Shown here one piece after another: positions 29,905 through 40,101 of a stretch of DNA of 64,000 bases. The stretch's first letter is position 1; every line of letters begins with the position of its first letter. Made by a program: the position numbers and the translations under genes. Source of the DNA: Devosia nitrariae (lineage in GTDB: Bacteria > Pseudomonadota > Alphaproteobacteria > Rhizobiales > Devosiaceae). The stretch lies in assembly GCF_030160115.1 (NCBI RefSeq), contig NZ_BSNS01000007.1, forward strand, positions 545,501-609,500, given 5' to 3'. The notes beneath the pieces were generated by a model. That model saw nothing but the letters and a program-made list of their open reading frames with translations, was not told the DNA's origin and did not search any database.

Positions 29905-31098
29905 TTATCCTTTCACCGCCGCCACGATCTTTTGTGCGGCATCGTCGAGATCGTCCGCCGAGATGACGTTGAGGCCGGATTGGTCGAGGATCTCCTTGCC
30001 TTCCTTGACGCGGGTCCCCTCGAGCCGCACCACCAGCGGCACCGTCAAGCCGACTTCCTTGACCGCGGCGATGACGCCCTCGGCAATGACGTCGCAGCGC
30101 ATGATCCCGCCGAAGATGTTGACGAGGATGCCTTTGACGTTCGGGTCGGCGGTGATGATCTTGAACGCAGCGGTCACCTTCTCCTTGGAAGCCCCGCCGC
30201 CGACGTCGAGGAAGTTGGCGGGCTCGGCCCCGTAGAGCTTTATGATGTCCATGGTGGACATGGCGAGCCCTGCGCCGTTGACCATGCAGCCGATATTGCC
30301 CTCGAGCGCCACATAGGCGAGATCGAACTTGGAGGCCTCGATCTCCTTGTCGTCCTCTTCGGAGAGGTCGCGCAGCTCGCTCCATTCGGGATGGCGAAAG
30401 CCGGCGTTGTTGTCGAACGAGACCTTGGCATCGAGCACGCGCAGATGCCCGTCCTCCATGACGATCAGCGGGTTGACCTCCAGAAGGCTCATGTCCGTTT
30501 CGGTAAAGGCCTTGTAGAGTATGGGAAAAAGCGCCTTGGCATCCTCGGCGGCTGCCCCTTCGAGCTTCAGGGCTTGCGCGATGCTTGCGACATCCGCGTC
30601 CGTCACCCCGGCATCCGGATCGATGGCGATGGTCACGATCTTGTCGGGGGTTTCGGCCGCAACCGCCTCGATGTCCATGCCGCCCTCGGTCGAGACGACG
30701 AAGGAAACCTGGCCGGTGCCACGATCGACGAGCAGCGAGCAATAGAGCTCGCGCGCGATATCGGCGCCGTCCTCGATATAGAGCCGGTTGACCTGCTTGC
30801 CCGCGTCCCCGGTCTGCTTGGTCACCAGCGTGTTGCCCAGCATCTCGCGGGCGTTGGTGACGACGTCTTCCACCGACCGGGCAAGCCGCACGCCGCCCTT
30901 GGCGTCGGGGGCCAGTTCCTTGAACTTGCCCTTGCCACGCCCGCCGGCATGGATCTGGCTCTTGACCACATAGAGAGGTCCCGGCAGGGACCTGGCCGCC
31001 GCTTCCGCCTCATCGGCCGAAAAGATCGCGACGCCCTCGGCGACCGGCGCACCATAGGTCTTGAGGAGCGCCTTGGCCTGGTGTTCGTGGATATTCAT
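29905..31098 (-). CDS. sucC: succinate-CoA ligase subunit beta (ADP-forming type)
   Basis: ATP-grasp subunit that makes nucleoside triphosphate from succinyl-Co[20 protein letters not shown] is the canonical start, so ATG 31098 is used rather than a longer reading to 31134. [24 protein letters not shown] and [14 protein letters not shown] are present. 397 aa. Preceded by mdh and followed 5 bp later by a small secreted-protein gene instead of sucD. Confidence 0.97.
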   Translation of the reverse strand: MNIHEHQAKALLKTYGAPVAEGVAIFSADEAEAAARSLPGPLYVVKSQIHAGGRGKGKFKELAPDAKGGVRLARSVEDVVTNAREMLGNTLVTKQTGDAGKQVNRLYIEDGADIARELYCSLLVDRGTGQVSFVVSTEGGMDIEAVAAETPDKIVTIAIDPDAGVTDADVASIAQALKLEGAAAEDAKALFPILYKAFTETDMSLLEVNPLIVMEDGHLRVLDAKVSFDNNAGFRHPEWSELRDLSEEDDKEIEASKFDLAYVALEGNIGCMVNGAGLAMSTMDIIKLYGAEPANFLDVGGGASKEKVTAAFKIITADPNVKGILVNIFGGIMRCDVIAEGVIAAVKEVGLTVPLVVRLEGTRVKEGKEILDQSGLNVISADDLDDAAQKIVAAVKG

Positions 31099-31128
31099 CT
31101 GTCTGTCCCGGGTTGGGGGAAGTTTTCG

Positions 31129-31178
31129 TACCACATGACCTTCGTCCGAAAAGCCTCAAAGCTTTTCGGGATCATGCT

Positions 31179-31181
<3 letters not shown>
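31129..31181 (-). repeat. short palindromic element between mdh and sucC
   Basis: On the minus strand it begins TAGAGCATGATCC, continues CGAAAAGCTTTGAGGCTTTTCG (arms CGAAAAGC/GCTTTTCG) and ends near GGTCATGTGGTA. The leading TAG is the mdh stop codon. It resembles a type of intergenic palindrome common in Hyphomicrobiales. Confidence 0.7.
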
Positions 31182-32147
<966 letters not shown>

Positions 32148-32247
32148 TCATCCCCGACTGCGTTGAATTGGCGCACCTCTTACCCCCAGCCCCGGAGAGG
32201 TGCAAGTGAACCCTTCGTCTAAACCGGTCTCGTCTCGGTCCTGGCTC

Positions 32248-33396
32248 TTAGCGAGATTGTTCTTCCGGCTCGCGCAGCGGCGCGCTAAGATAATCGTTCG
32301 ACTGCATCTCGATAAGGCGCGATACCGTGCGCGCGAATTCGAACGCGGTCCTGTCGTCTTTTGCCAGCTCCTCGAGCGGCACGGCAAAGCTCGCCGCAAG
32401 CTTCACCCCGCGATCGTAGAGATTATCGACGAGAAGGATGAAGCGCTTGGCCGCGTCGGATTTGGTGCGGTCGAACTGTGGCACCCCGTCGATGACGATC
32501 GAGTCGAACGCGTGCGCCAACCGCACGAAATCGCGCGAACCCAGCGGCTTTTCGCAAAGATCGGCAAAATCGAAGCGTGCCGCGCCCATGGCCGCGCGCG
32601 GCACGGCGATCCGCCGGCCGATGTTCTCTATGCTGTCCGGCTCGCCCGGCTCGCCGCCGGTGATGGCCAGCCAGAGCGCGTCCATCCTCTGGCGCACCTT
32701 AGCGCCAGTGCCGAACGCATAAACCTCGCTGCCGGAGAACTTCGCGAGCCTGTAGTCCCTCGTTGCAGGCAGGGCCTCGATGGTGGCGTGTTCCTTCAAA
32801 AGCGCGATGAAGGGCACGAAGAGATCCCGGTTGAGCCCGTTCTCGTAAAGCTTGTCCGGCACGACGTTCGACGTCGCGACCAGCACCACGCCCCGTGCGA
32901 ACAGCTTGTCGAACAGCCGATAGAGCAGCATCGCGTTGGTGATGTCATGGACGTGGAACTCGTCGAGGCAGAGGAGCCGCGTCGACCTGGCGATGGGCCT
33001 GACCACCGCCTCGACCGGATCGCTGTCGTCACCCTTGGCCTTGGCCTTCTTGCGGAAGGCGGCGATGCCGGCATGCACCTCGTCCATGAAGGCGTGGAAA
33101 TGCACGCGCCGCTTGGCCTTGATCGGCACGGCGGCAAAGAAGAGGTCCATCAGCATGGTCTTGCCGCGCCCGACCTCGCCCCAGATGTAGGCGCCCTTGA
33201 CCGGCGTGCGGTCGGTGAAGCGCTTGAGAAGGCCCCTCGATTTCTCCCGCGTCGCCAGCGCTGCCGCGATCGTATCGAGCAGCCCCGCCGCCTCCCGCTG
33301 GGCAGGGTCGGGGACGAGCGCGCCGCTCCCGGCGCGCGCCATATAGGCGCGGGTGACCGGACCGCCGGTTTCGGCCTTGGCGGTGGAGGCGCGCAC
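32248..33396 (-). CDS. zapE: cell division protein ZapE / AFG1-family ATPase
   Basis: P-loop ATPase of the AFG1 family; E. coli ZapE acts on the FtsZ ring. Walker A WGEVGRGKTMLMDLFF, Walker B RLLCLDEFHVHD, sensor VLVATSNVVPDKLYENGL. GTG 33396 is preferred over ATG 33342 because the family's GPVTRAYxxxxxSG...DPAQ opening is then kept (382 aa). Located upstream of mdh, a frequent alphaproteobacterial neighbourhood. Confidence 0.88.
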   Translation of the reverse strand: MRASTAKAETGGPVTRAYMARAGSGALVPDPAQREAAGLLDTIAAALATREKSRGLLKRFTDRTPVKGAYIWGEVGRGKTMLMDLFFAAVPIKAKRRVHFHAFMDEVHAGIAAFRKKAKAKGDDSDPVEAVVRPIARSTRLLCLDEFHVHDITNAMLLYRLFDKLFARGVVLVATSNVVPDKLYENGLNRDLFVPFIALLKEHATIEALPATRDYRLAKFSGSEVYAFGTGAKVRQRMDALWLAITGGEPGEPDSIENIGRRIAVPRAAMGAARFDFADLCEKPLGSRDFVRLAHAFDSIVIDGVPQFDRTKSDAAKRFILLVDNLYDRGVKLAASFAVPLEELAKDDRTAFEFARTVSRLIEMQSNDYLSAPLREPEEQSR

Positions 33397-33410
33397 CGGA
33401 CGAACCGGGG

Positions 33411-34049
33411 TTAGCGCTGCATGGTGATCGGCTGGCCCCCGGCGAGTGTGCCGATATAGCTGCCGCCGCTCGGCGCGAGGAACGCGATGATGGCGTTGTT
33501 GCTGTCGACGAGCTGGATCTGGCTGCCGGCGGGGCGCCAACCACTGACGCTGGCAAGGCCCGGCAGGGTACAACCGGGTGCCGAGGCACGGTAATAGCCG
33601 GGAGCGGTGCCTGCCGTGAGCGGCAGGTTCAGCCGGCACTGCGACTGGCCGGAAACGACCGTCCACACGCCTTCCGGTCCAGTGCCGATATTGGCGGCCA
33701 GAGGATCAAGGCTGACGGAGGAGCCGCCGGTTGCGGCGGTCTGTGTGGTGGTGGAGGCGCCGCCGAGGGTCGGTTGGCCGGAAAGCCCGGGAGCCGCCTG
33801 CTGGGCCTGCACGCCGCCCAGCGTGGGCTGGCCGGAAAGGCCTGGGGCCGGCTGGCCCTGCACGCCGCCGAGCGGCGGCAGGGTGTTCTGGGCGACCGTC
33901 GAGCCCTGTACCGGGGCCAGTTGCTGCGGCTGGGCCTGGCCCACCACATTGAGATTGCGGGTATCGCCCGTCGAAGAGCAGCCGGCGAGCACGATGGCCG
34001 CTGCCGCAAAACCGAAGATGGACGCCGAGCCGTGCATCCGAACCGTCAT
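33411..34049 (-). CDS. lipoprotein with AprI/Inh metalloprotease-inhibitor domain
   Basis: 212 aa. Lipobox IVLAGC puts the acyl cysteine at about residue 24. A low-complexity linker holds two copies of PGLSGQPTLGG. The C-terminal ~95 residues (EGVWTVVSGQSQCRLNLP, YYRASAPGCTLPGL, GWRPAGSQIQLVDSNNAI) match the AprI/Inh beta-barrel with its conserved disulfide. Known members inhibit secreted metzincin proteases in the periplasm; no such protease gene is nearby, and many alphaproteobacterial members are orphan. It is 15 bp upstream of zapE. Confidence 0.85.
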   Translation of the reverse strand: MTVRMHGSASIFGFAAAAIVLAGCSSTGDTRNLNVVGQAQPQQLAPVQGSTVAQNTLPPLGGVQGQPAPGLSGQPTLGGVQAQQAAPGLSGQPTLGGASTTTQTAATGGSSVSLDPLAANIGTGPEGVWTVVSGQSQCRLNLPLTAGTAPGYYRASAPGCTLPGLASVSGWRPAGSQIQLVDSNNAIIAFLAPSGGSYIGTLAGGQPITMQR

Positions 34050-34220
34050 GGATTTGCTCCTGCCCGTGAGGGCTTAACGAAGGTTAAGGGATCGGTCGCG
34101 CTTATAGCCAATGACCGCTCCCTGTTCAATCGCCCCGCCCGCAATGGGCATGGACGCGCAGCAATGTGGCGGTTTTTGGGGGTACGCACGCCAACTCATA
34201 CGCAACGCTTGACAGGCACC

Positions 34221-34436
34221 CTACCGTTCCATCTCGCGCAACAGGTCCTCGGCGAGGACCGCCGCGTCGCGCGCCTCTTCCTCCGGGACAGCAACGGCCG
34301 TGCCCTTGAGCCCGACAACGCCCGGCAATCCGCCCTCCCCGCCCTCGAGCGGGTGGAAGCCGTGAGCCTTGAGTGCCGCGACAAGCACGCGGGCCGTCGA
34401 AATGTCCCGGACGTGGGCGATGGTCTGGAACGCCAT
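34221..34436 (-). CDS. small protein, DUF2007-like
   Basis: 71 aa from ATG 34436. The pattern IAHVRDISTARVLVAALKAHG, then a Gly-rich turn and VAVPEEEARDAAVLAEDLL, resembles DUF2007 signal-transducing-type domains; no function is known. It follows the methyltransferase on the same strand with 19 bp between. A longer reading to 34574 overlaps that gene and is rejected. Confidence 0.6.
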   Translation of the reverse strand: MAFQTIAHVRDISTARVLVAALKAHGFHPLEGGEGGLPGVVGLKGTAVAVPEEEARDAAVLAEDLLREMER

Positions 34437-34455
34437 TGCCGAAACCCCTTTCCTA

Positions 34456-35175
34456 TTAGCTCTCGCCGCGCGCCCGGCGGGCGAGCACCTCGGATTCCGG
34501 GAGCGCTCCGGCGTAGACGAGCTCTCGATTGGCCCGCTCCCAGAAGCGCGGATGGACGATGTCGAGGGTTTCAAGCCGATGGACCGCTGTCAACTGCCCG
34601 GCCGCCGGGTGACCGTCGGCAAGATAGACAAGGATGTTCTGCCGGTACCAGGCGGGGATCGCGTCATCCCCCCAGATGGCAGGGCGGACGAGGTCGTAGG
34701 CGCTAAAGCCCAGTGCACCGAACTTTGCCGCCCACCAGCTCTGCCACTGCTCGTTGAAATGGTTGACTCCACCCTGGCCCGGAACGGCCGCCGAGAACAG
34801 GATTGCCGGCGCCGCCGCGACGAGATCGGCAACGAACCCTTCGGCGCGGCCGGGTGAAAGATGTTCGGCGACTTCGAGCGAAATGGCGAGATCGAAGGAC
34901 GCGGGAAAGGCGAAAGATTGCTCGAGGTCCTGCGCGGCGAACACAATGCGGGGATCGTCGAGCATCTGCGGCTCGACCCAATCGCCCTCGATGCCCTGCA
35001 CCTCACCTGCGCCCAATTCCAGCGCCGCCGCCAGCCAGGTGCCCGTGCCGCAACCGATGTCGAGGACGCGGTTGGGCAGAATGTGCGGAAAGACGATGCC
35101 GAGCACCGTGCGCGCTGCATGGGCGGTGTGGGCGCGGCGATTGTCATAGAACCCGTCGGGATAGAGGCCGGTCAT
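34456..35175 (-). CDS. class I SAM-dependent methyltransferase
   Basis: 239 aa. SAM motif I VLDIGCGTGTWLAAALELG is at about 37-55, motif II GIEGDWV, and an acidic post-II region; DLAISLEVAEHLSPG fits motif IV. Substrate not identifiable. The family (Methyltransf_23 type) often acts on sugars or small molecules. Neighbours give no clue; it lies between a large palindromic repeat and a DUF2007-like gene. Confidence 0.85.
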   Translation of the reverse strand: MTGLYPDGFYDNRRAHTAHAARTVLGIVFPHILPNRVLDIGCGTGTWLAAALELGAGEVQGIEGDWVEPQMLDDPRIVFAAQDLEQSFAFPASFDLAISLEVAEHLSPGRAEGFVADLVAAAPAILFSAAVPGQGGVNHFNEQWQSWWAAKFGALGFSAYDLVRPAIWGDDAIPAWYRQNILVYLADGHPAAGQLTAVHRLETLDIVHPRFWERANRELVYAGALPESEVLARRARGES

Positions 35176-35204
35176 AAGCTTGGCCTCAGGTGATGAACTG
35201 CGCT

Positions 35205-35320
35205 ACCCCCCTCCCAACCTTCCCCACAAGGGGGGAGGTGCCAGATTGTGCATCCGGCACGATCTGGCCAAAAACACAGGAGTCCACCTCCCCCTTGATG
35301 GGGGAGGCCGGGAGGGGGTG
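35205..35320. repeat. GC-rich compound palindrome between sdhB and methyltransferase
   Basis: About 116 bp made of nested inverted repeats: an outer pair ACCCCCCTCCC / GGGAGGGGGT, local hairpins around TCCCCACAAGGGGGGA and CCACCTCCCCCTTGATGGGG, and a central GCCAGATTGTGC / GGCACGATCTGGC hairpin. It lies downstream of sdhB and upstream of the methyltransferase start region, where it could act as a terminator or transcript stabiliser. Confidence 0.75.
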
Positions 35321-35341
35321 ATCCCGTGCGGCTGAAGTCCA

Positions 35342-36124
35342 CTAAGCCGCCTTGCGCTCGACCATCATCTTCTTGATGGCGGCGATGGCCTTGGCCGGGT
35401 TCAACCCCTTGGGGCAGACCTTAGCGCAGTTCATGATGGTGTGGCAGCGATAGAGCTTGAACGGGTCCTCGAGGTCATCGAGGCGCTCCTTCTGCGTCTC
35501 GTCGCGGCTGTCGATCAACCAGCGATAGGCCTGGAGGAGCGCGGCGGGCCCCAGGTACTTCTCCCCGTTCCACCAATAGGACGGGCACGAGGTCGAGCAG
35601 CAGGCGCAAAGGATGCATTCATAGAGCCCGTCGAGCTTGGCCCGGTCCTCGATCGACTGCGTCCATTCGGTCTTGGGGGTTTCGCTGACCGTCTTCAGCC
35701 ACGGCTCGATCGCCCGGTGCTGGGCATAGAAATTGGACAGGTCCGGCACCAGATCCTTGACCACCGGCATGTGCGGAAGCGGGTAGACCTTGATCGCCCC
35801 TTCGCTGTCGTCCATGCCCTTGGTGCACGCCAGCGTATTGAGCCCATTGATGTTCATCGAGCACGACCCGCAGATGCCCTCGCGGCAGGACCGCCGCAGC
35901 GTCAGGGTCGGATCGACCTTGTTCTTGATCCACAAAAGCGCGTCGAGGATCATCGGCCCACAATCGTCGAGGTCGACGAAATAGGTGTCGATGCGCGGAT
36001 TGTCGGCCGTGTCCGGGTCGTAGCGGTAGACGTGGAACTCGCGCACATGCTTGGCGCCCTCGGCCCTCGGCCAGGTCTTGCCCTTGCCGGGGCGGGAGTT
36101 CTTGGGAAGCACCAGTTGGGCCAT
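35342..36124 (-). CDS. sdhB: succinate dehydrogenase iron-sulfur subunit
   Basis: Carries electrons from FAD to quinone in complex II. [2Fe-2S] ligands [20 protein letters not shown], [4Fe-4S] [12 protein letters not shown], [3Fe-4S] [17 protein letters not shown]. 260 aa from ATG 36124 ([10 protein letters not shown]). It is the last gene of the sdh cluster but is separated from sdhA by about 1.2 kb holding three small genes. Confidence 0.97.
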   Translation of the reverse strand: MAQLVLPKNSRPGKGKTWPRAEGAKHVREFHVYRYDPDTADNPRIDTYFVDLDDCGPMILDALLWIKNKVDPTLTLRRSCREGICGSCSMNINGLNTLACTKGMDDSEGAIKVYPLPHMPVVKDLVPDLSNFYAQHRAIEPWLKTVSETPKTEWTQSIEDRAKLDGLYECILCACCSTSCPSYWWNGEKYLGPAALLQAYRWLIDSRDETQKERLDDLEDPFKLYRCHTIMNCAKVCPKGLNPAKAIAAIKKMMVERKAA

Positions 36125-36173
36125 GGTTCGCTTGTCCTCTTGGCTGACGCCGCCTTGCGTGCCGCGCCTGGTC

Positions 36174-36466
36174 TTAATAGTTCGGCTTGCAGACCTGGTT
36201 CGATCCGCGGACGTAGGTGTCATAGGCCGCGGCGTCCGAGGCGGCCGGCGATCCGCCCTTCATCGAAGATATCACCACACCCATGAACCGTTCGTCGATG
36301 AGCTTCATTGCCGCGTCGGCCTTGCAGGTGCAGAGCTCTTCGTCGCCACTGATCCCGACGCAGACCGAGTAGAACTCGGCCTTTTGCGCCTGGGTCGGAG
36401 CAGCGGCGAGCGTCGGCCCGGTGAACGCGACGGCGCAGAAGGCAACGCGGCGGAACGTTGGATCAT
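36174..36466 (-). pseudogene. small secreted protein gene, frameshifted after the start codon
   Basis: The frame ending TAA 36174 encodes a clear secreted protein: RRVAFCAVAFTGPTLAAA as signal, then AQKAEFYSVCVGISGDEEL with a later CTCKAD and NQVCKPNY (four Cys). It has no start codon: an in-frame TGA comes two codons before. ATG 36466, in the ATGA overlap with the DUF3052 stop, is one base out of frame. Restoring one T in the CGTTCC run would give M-I-Q-R-F-R-R-V-A, an ideal signal peptide. So it is a fresh frameshift or an assembly error. Function unknown. Confidence 0.6.
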
Positions 36467-36894
36467 CTCAATTCCTTGCGGATGACGAGCTTCAGGCCCG
36501 ACCAGACGGCGTCGACCGCGCAGACCTTGACGTCGACGAGACCGAGCGGCAGGCAAACGTCGCGGATGACGTCCTCGGTGACGTCGGTTGCGATCCTTGC
36601 AGCTTTCTTGGGCCACGACACCCAGATCGTGCCGTCGCGCGCGATCATCTGCATAAGGCGCGCGAGCGTATCCTCGAGCCCGGCGCGGGCGGCCGTGAAG
36701 ACATGGATGACGTCGTACCCTTGCCCGGCATCGCCCAGCTGCGAGAGCGTCACCCGCCCCGCCTCGGTAAAGGCGCGCGAGGACGCAAGATCGGCAAGCG
36801 TCGCCGGCAGGTCGACAAACAGCACGCGCTGCCCGTCCTTGAGGCCGAGCTTTTGCGCCAGAGGTGTGCCGGAGTATCCCGCAGGGTCGCTCAT
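36463..36894 (-). CDS. DUF3052 family protein
   Basis: 143 aa. It matches the family pattern: GYSGTPLAQKLGLKDGQRVL at the start, then YDVIHVFTAARAGLE, GTIWVSWPKKAARIATDVTE and the end VKVCAVDAVWSGLKLVIRK. Function unknown; the fold resembles a methyltransferase-like Rossmann without SAM motifs. It overlaps its neighbours by 4 bp on each side (ATGA), so the small genes between sdhA and sdhB form one translationally coupled set. Confidence 0.85.
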   Translation of the reverse strand: MSDPAGYSGTPLAQKLGLKDGQRVLFVDLPATLADLASSRAFTEAGRVTLSQLGDAGQGYDVIHVFTAARAGLEDTLARLMQMIARDGTIWVSWPKKAARIATDVTEDVIRDVCLPLGLVDVKVCAVDAVWSGLKLVIRKELR

Positions 36895-37337
36895 CGCGCC
36901 TTCTCGTAGACGATGTCATCGATGGGGCTGGAATAGACCGTCGGCACGATCCACTGGCAATTGTGCAGCGTAAAGCGCAGGTCCGAGTTGAGCGTCACGT
37001 CGCAATTGCTCAACTGGCCATCGTTCACCTCGGCGCCGTAATCGAACCAGAGCTTTTCGTCGCGAAAGGCGTAGGTGGCAGCAATCTCCCGACATTCGAT
37101 ATTGGCGAAGCCGTGGCATTCGAAATAGTCCGCGCTGCCGTCAACTCCGCCGTCGAGACAAAGCTGCAGCGCATCGTAGGCCAAAGGATCACTGCCCGGC
37201 GGCCGCTCGGGCCAGTTGACACGGAACCAACACCCCTGCATGACCGCCGCTAATTCCACCGACGAGATGGACGCGCCCGCGGCTCCAGCCGGCAGGCCGG
37301 CGATGAGGGCCAGCAGGATCACGGCGGCCCTGCGCAT
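36891..37337 (-). CDS. small cysteine-rich secreted protein next to sdhA
   Basis: 148 aa with a signal peptide (AVILLALIAGLPAGAAGA). The mature part has six cysteines (QGCWFR, LQLCLD, YFECHG, NIECRE, LSNCDV, LHNCQW), so three disulfides are possible, and many aromatic residues. No family recognised. Its ATG shares a base with the sdhA stop and its end overlaps DUF3052, so it is co-translated with the sdh operon. Confidence 0.75.
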   Translation of the reverse strand: MRRAAVILLALIAGLPAGAAGASISSVELAAVMQGCWFRVNWPERPPGSDPLAYDALQLCLDGGVDGSADYFECHGFANIECREIAATYAFRDEKLWFDYGAEVNDGQLSNCDVTLNSDLRFTLHNCQWIVPTVYSSPIDDIVYEKAR

Positions 37338-39148
37338 CAGTAGACGCGCGCCTTGGGCGCGATCTTTTTCAATGCGATCCCACCCTCGCTTTCCGGCGTC
37401 AGCGGATCGACATGCACCGGCCGGTAGCCGAGGGTCACCTCGCCGTCCGCCGTCACCCGCGCGAGCGAATGCTTGCGCCAGTTTTCGTCGTCGCGATTGG
37501 GGAAATCCTCACGCGCATGCGCGCCGCGGCTCTCGTGGCGGGCTTCGGCGCAAACCACCGTCGCCAGCGCATTGATCATCAGGTTTTCCAGTTCCAGCGT
37601 CTCGACGAGATCGGAATTCCAGATCATCGAGCGGTCGGTGACCTTGACGTCGGCAAACTGTGCATGGACGGCGCTCATGCGCTCAACCCCGGAGGCCAGC
37701 GTCTCGCCGGTGCGGAACACGGCGGCGTCCTCCTGCATGGTGCGCTGCATGGCATCGCGCAAATCCGCCGTCGGCCTGCTGCCGTTGGCGTTCCGCAGTC
37801 GGTCGAAGTGGGCGAGGATCTTGTCGTCCTGCGAGCGGTTGATGCCCGGTACCGGCGCCTGGCGGTCGAGGACCTTGCCGGCGCGCAGGGCTGCCGCGCG
37901 CCCGAACACCACGAGGTCTGTCAGCGAATTCGAACCGAGGCGGTTGGCTCCATGCACCGAGGCACAGGCCGCTTCCCCCACCGCCATCAGGCCGTGGACC
38001 ACGCGATCCGGCTCGGTTTCGGTCGGGTTCAACACCTCGCCGTGGTAGTTCGCCGGAATGCCGCCCATGTTGTAGTGCACCGTCGGCAGCACCGGGATCG
38101 GCTCGCGGGTGAGATCGACACCGGCAAAGATCTTTGCCGATTCGGTGATGCCCGGCAGGCGCTCGTGCAGGACCTTCGGGTCGAGATGGTCGAGGTGGAG
38201 ATAGATGTGGTCCTTCTTGGGACCGACACCCCTGCCTTCGCGGATCTCGAGCGTCATGCAGCGCGAGACGACGTCGCGGCTGGCGAGATCCTTGGCATTG
38301 GGGGCATAACGCTCCATGAAGCGCTCGCCCTCGGAATTGGTGAGGTACCCGCCCTCGCCCCGCGCGCCTTCAGTGATGAGCACGCCCGCACCATAGATGC
38401 CGGTCGGGTGGAACTGGACGAACTCCATGTCCTGCAAGGGGAGCCCGGCGCGCGCCACCATGCCGTTGCCGTCGCCGGTGCAGGTATGGGCCGAGGTTGC
38501 CGAGAAATAGGAGCGTCCATAGCCGCCCGTCGCCAGCACCACCAGCTTGGCACGGAAGCGATGCAGCGTGCCGTCATCGAGCTTCCAGGCGATGATGCCC
38601 TGGCAGGACCCGTCCTCGCCCATGATCAGGTCGATGGCGAAGTACTCGATGAAGAACTGGGCGTTGTGCTTGACCGACTGGCCGTAGAGCGTGTGGAGGA
38701 TGGCGTGGCCCGTACGGTCGGCAGCCGCGCATGTGCGCTGGACCGGCGGGCCTTCGCCGAACTCGGTCATGTGGCCGCCGAATGGGCGCTGGTAGATCTT
38801 GCCGCTCTCGGTGCGGCTGAATGGCACGCCATAGTGCTCGAGCTCGTAGATCGCCGCCGGGGCCTCACGGGCGAGATATTCCATGGCGTCGTTGTCGCCC
38901 AGCCAGTCCGACCCTTTGACGGTGTCGTACATGTGCCACTGCCAGGAATCGGGGCCCATATTGCCGAGCGAACCGGCAATGCCGCCCTGGGCCGCCACGG
39001 TATGCGAGCGGGTGGGGAAGACCTTGGTGACGCACGCGGTGTTGAAGCCCTGCTCGGCCATGCCGAGCGTAGCCCGCAGCCCCGCGCCGCCCGCGCCGAC
39101 GACCACCACGTCGAATTCGTGGTCGATGAGTTCGTATGCGCTGGCCAT
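37337..39148 (-). CDS. sdhA: succinate dehydrogenase flavoprotein subunit
   Basis: Oxidises succinate with covalently bound FAD. FAD site [19 protein letters not shown], flavinylated His in [16 protein letters not shown], active-site [15 protein letters not shown] and [16 protein letters not shown], and [18 protein letters not shown]. 603 aa is typical of the alphaproteobacterial enzyme. Five bp after sdhD. Confidence 0.98.
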   Translation of the reverse strand: MASAYELIDHEFDVVVVGAGGAGLRATLGMAEQGFNTACVTKVFPTRSHTVAAQGGIAGSLGNMGPDSWQWHMYDTVKGSDWLGDNDAMEYLAREAPAAIYELEHYGVPFSRTESGKIYQRPFGGHMTEFGEGPPVQRTCAAADRTGHAILHTLYGQSVKHNAQFFIEYFAIDLIMGEDGSCQGIIAWKLDDGTLHRFRAKLVVLATGGYGRSYFSATSAHTCTGDGNGMVARAGLPLQDMEFVQFHPTGIYGAGVLITEGARGEGGYLTNSEGERFMERYAPNAKDLASRDVVSRCMTLEIREGRGVGPKKDHIYLHLDHLDPKVLHERLPGITESAKIFAGVDLTREPIPVLPTVHYNMGGIPANYHGEVLNPTETEPDRVVHGLMAVGEAACASVHGANRLGSNSLTDLVVFGRAAALRAGKVLDRQAPVPGINRSQDDKILAHFDRLRNANGSRPTADLRDAMQRTMQEDAAVFRTGETLASGVERMSAVHAQFADVKVTDRSMIWNSDLVETLELENLMINALATVVCAEARHESRGAHAREDFPNRDDENWRKHSLARVTADGEVTLGYRPVHVDPLTPESEGGIALKKIAPKARVY

Positions 39149-39153
39149 CAGGC

Positions 39154-39549
39154 TTAACCCCAGAAGACGATCTTGAGAATGGACACGGCCCCGACCACGC
39201 CGACGGCGAGGGCGAAGAAGGCGTTGAGCGACACGGCGAGCCGGTTGCTGCGCGCTTCGCCGACATAGTCCTCGATCACCTCGTTCATGCCGATGCTCAT
39301 GTGGAAGCAGACAATGGCAAAAAGGATAGCGAAGGGGATGCCGACGAAGGGATTGCCGATGAGCCCGACGACATCGGCCCGGCCGGCGCCCGCCAACCGC
39401 ACCACGATGAAGATGAGGAAGGCGGTAAAGAGAATGTTGGACGCACCGCTGAGGCGCTGCAGGAAGAAGTGGCGGGTGGACGCCCTGGCGTCGCCGTACT
39501 TGGTCTTGGGATCAGCGATCATTTCGCGGGTGACGACGGGTTCACGCAT
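39154..39549 (-). CDS. sdhD: succinate dehydrogenase membrane anchor subunit D
   Basis: 131 aa with three transmembrane helices (about 36-54, 65-88, 105-128). [20 protein letters not shown] and [18 protein letters not shown] are the family features; the His in the latter is the likely heme b ligand. The ATG 39549 shares a base with the sdhC stop. A longer reading to 39831 overlaps sdhC and is rejected. Confidence 0.92.
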   Translation of the reverse strand: MREPVVTREMIADPKTKYGDARASTRHFFLQRLSGASNILFTAFLIFIVVRLAGAGRADVVGLIGNPFVGIPFAILFAIVCFHMSIGMNEVIEDYVGEARSNRLAVSLNAFFALAVGVVGAVSILKIVFWG

Positions 39550-39935
39550 CAGGCCACCCACACGAAAAGTGTCCATGCAATAAGGGTCAACGCCACCGAG
39601 GCGATGACGTTGGCCCAGGCGAGCCCTTCGCGCTGGCCCGGCTCGAAGCCATAACCGAAATCCCAGACGAAGTGGCGCAGCCCCCCGAGCAAATGGTGGA
39701 AGAGCGCCCAGGTGTAGCCGAAGAGGACGAGAAGACCGAACCAGCTGCTGTAGATGGCGTTGACGACGGCGAAGGGTTCTCCGCCCCACGCCGCGGCGGC
39801 AAGCCAGGCAACCAACAACACCGTACCGCAATAGAGCGCAATGCCCGTGGCGCGGTGGACGATCGACATCGTCATGGTGATGGTGAAGCGGTAGATCGAA
39901 AGATGTGGGGATGTGGGTCTGGGACGCGCTGACAT
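39549..39935 (-). CDS. sdhC: succinate dehydrogenase cytochrome b556 subunit C
   Basis: Membrane anchor with heme b and part of the quinone site. RPTSPHLSIYRFTITMTMSI and SIVHRATGIALYCG near the start, and HHLLGGLRHFVWDFGYGF with the heme His. 128 aa, three helices. ATG 39935 is chosen since AGGAAGG lies three bases upstream; GTG 39950 would put that ribosome site inside the gene. First gene of the sdh operon. Confidence 0.94.
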   Translation of the reverse strand: MSARPRPTSPHLSIYRFTITMTMSIVHRATGIALYCGTVLLVAWLAAAAWGGEPFAVVNAIYSSWFGLLVLFGYTWALFHHLLGGLRHFVWDFGYGFEPGQREGLAWANVIASVALTLIAWTLFVWVA

Positions 39936-40101
39936 GAGCCTTCCTGCCACGCGGGGGGTGCCGCGCCAGTTTGGAATGGTTCGAGACTTCTAGCGTCGTG
40001 AATGCGTCGCGTCAAAGGCGGAAAGGTTGACGGCAATTAAACTTTTGCAGCATTGCGGCCGGGCGTGAAGGCCCGACCGCAAGGATGGAATGACCGACGG
40101 A

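Noticed and set aside
29900..30742. N-terminal extension of the secreted protein frame upstream of ATG 29899
   Set aside because: It lies inside sucC in another frame and reads as low-complexity Arg/Gly sequence; the signal peptide begins at 29899.
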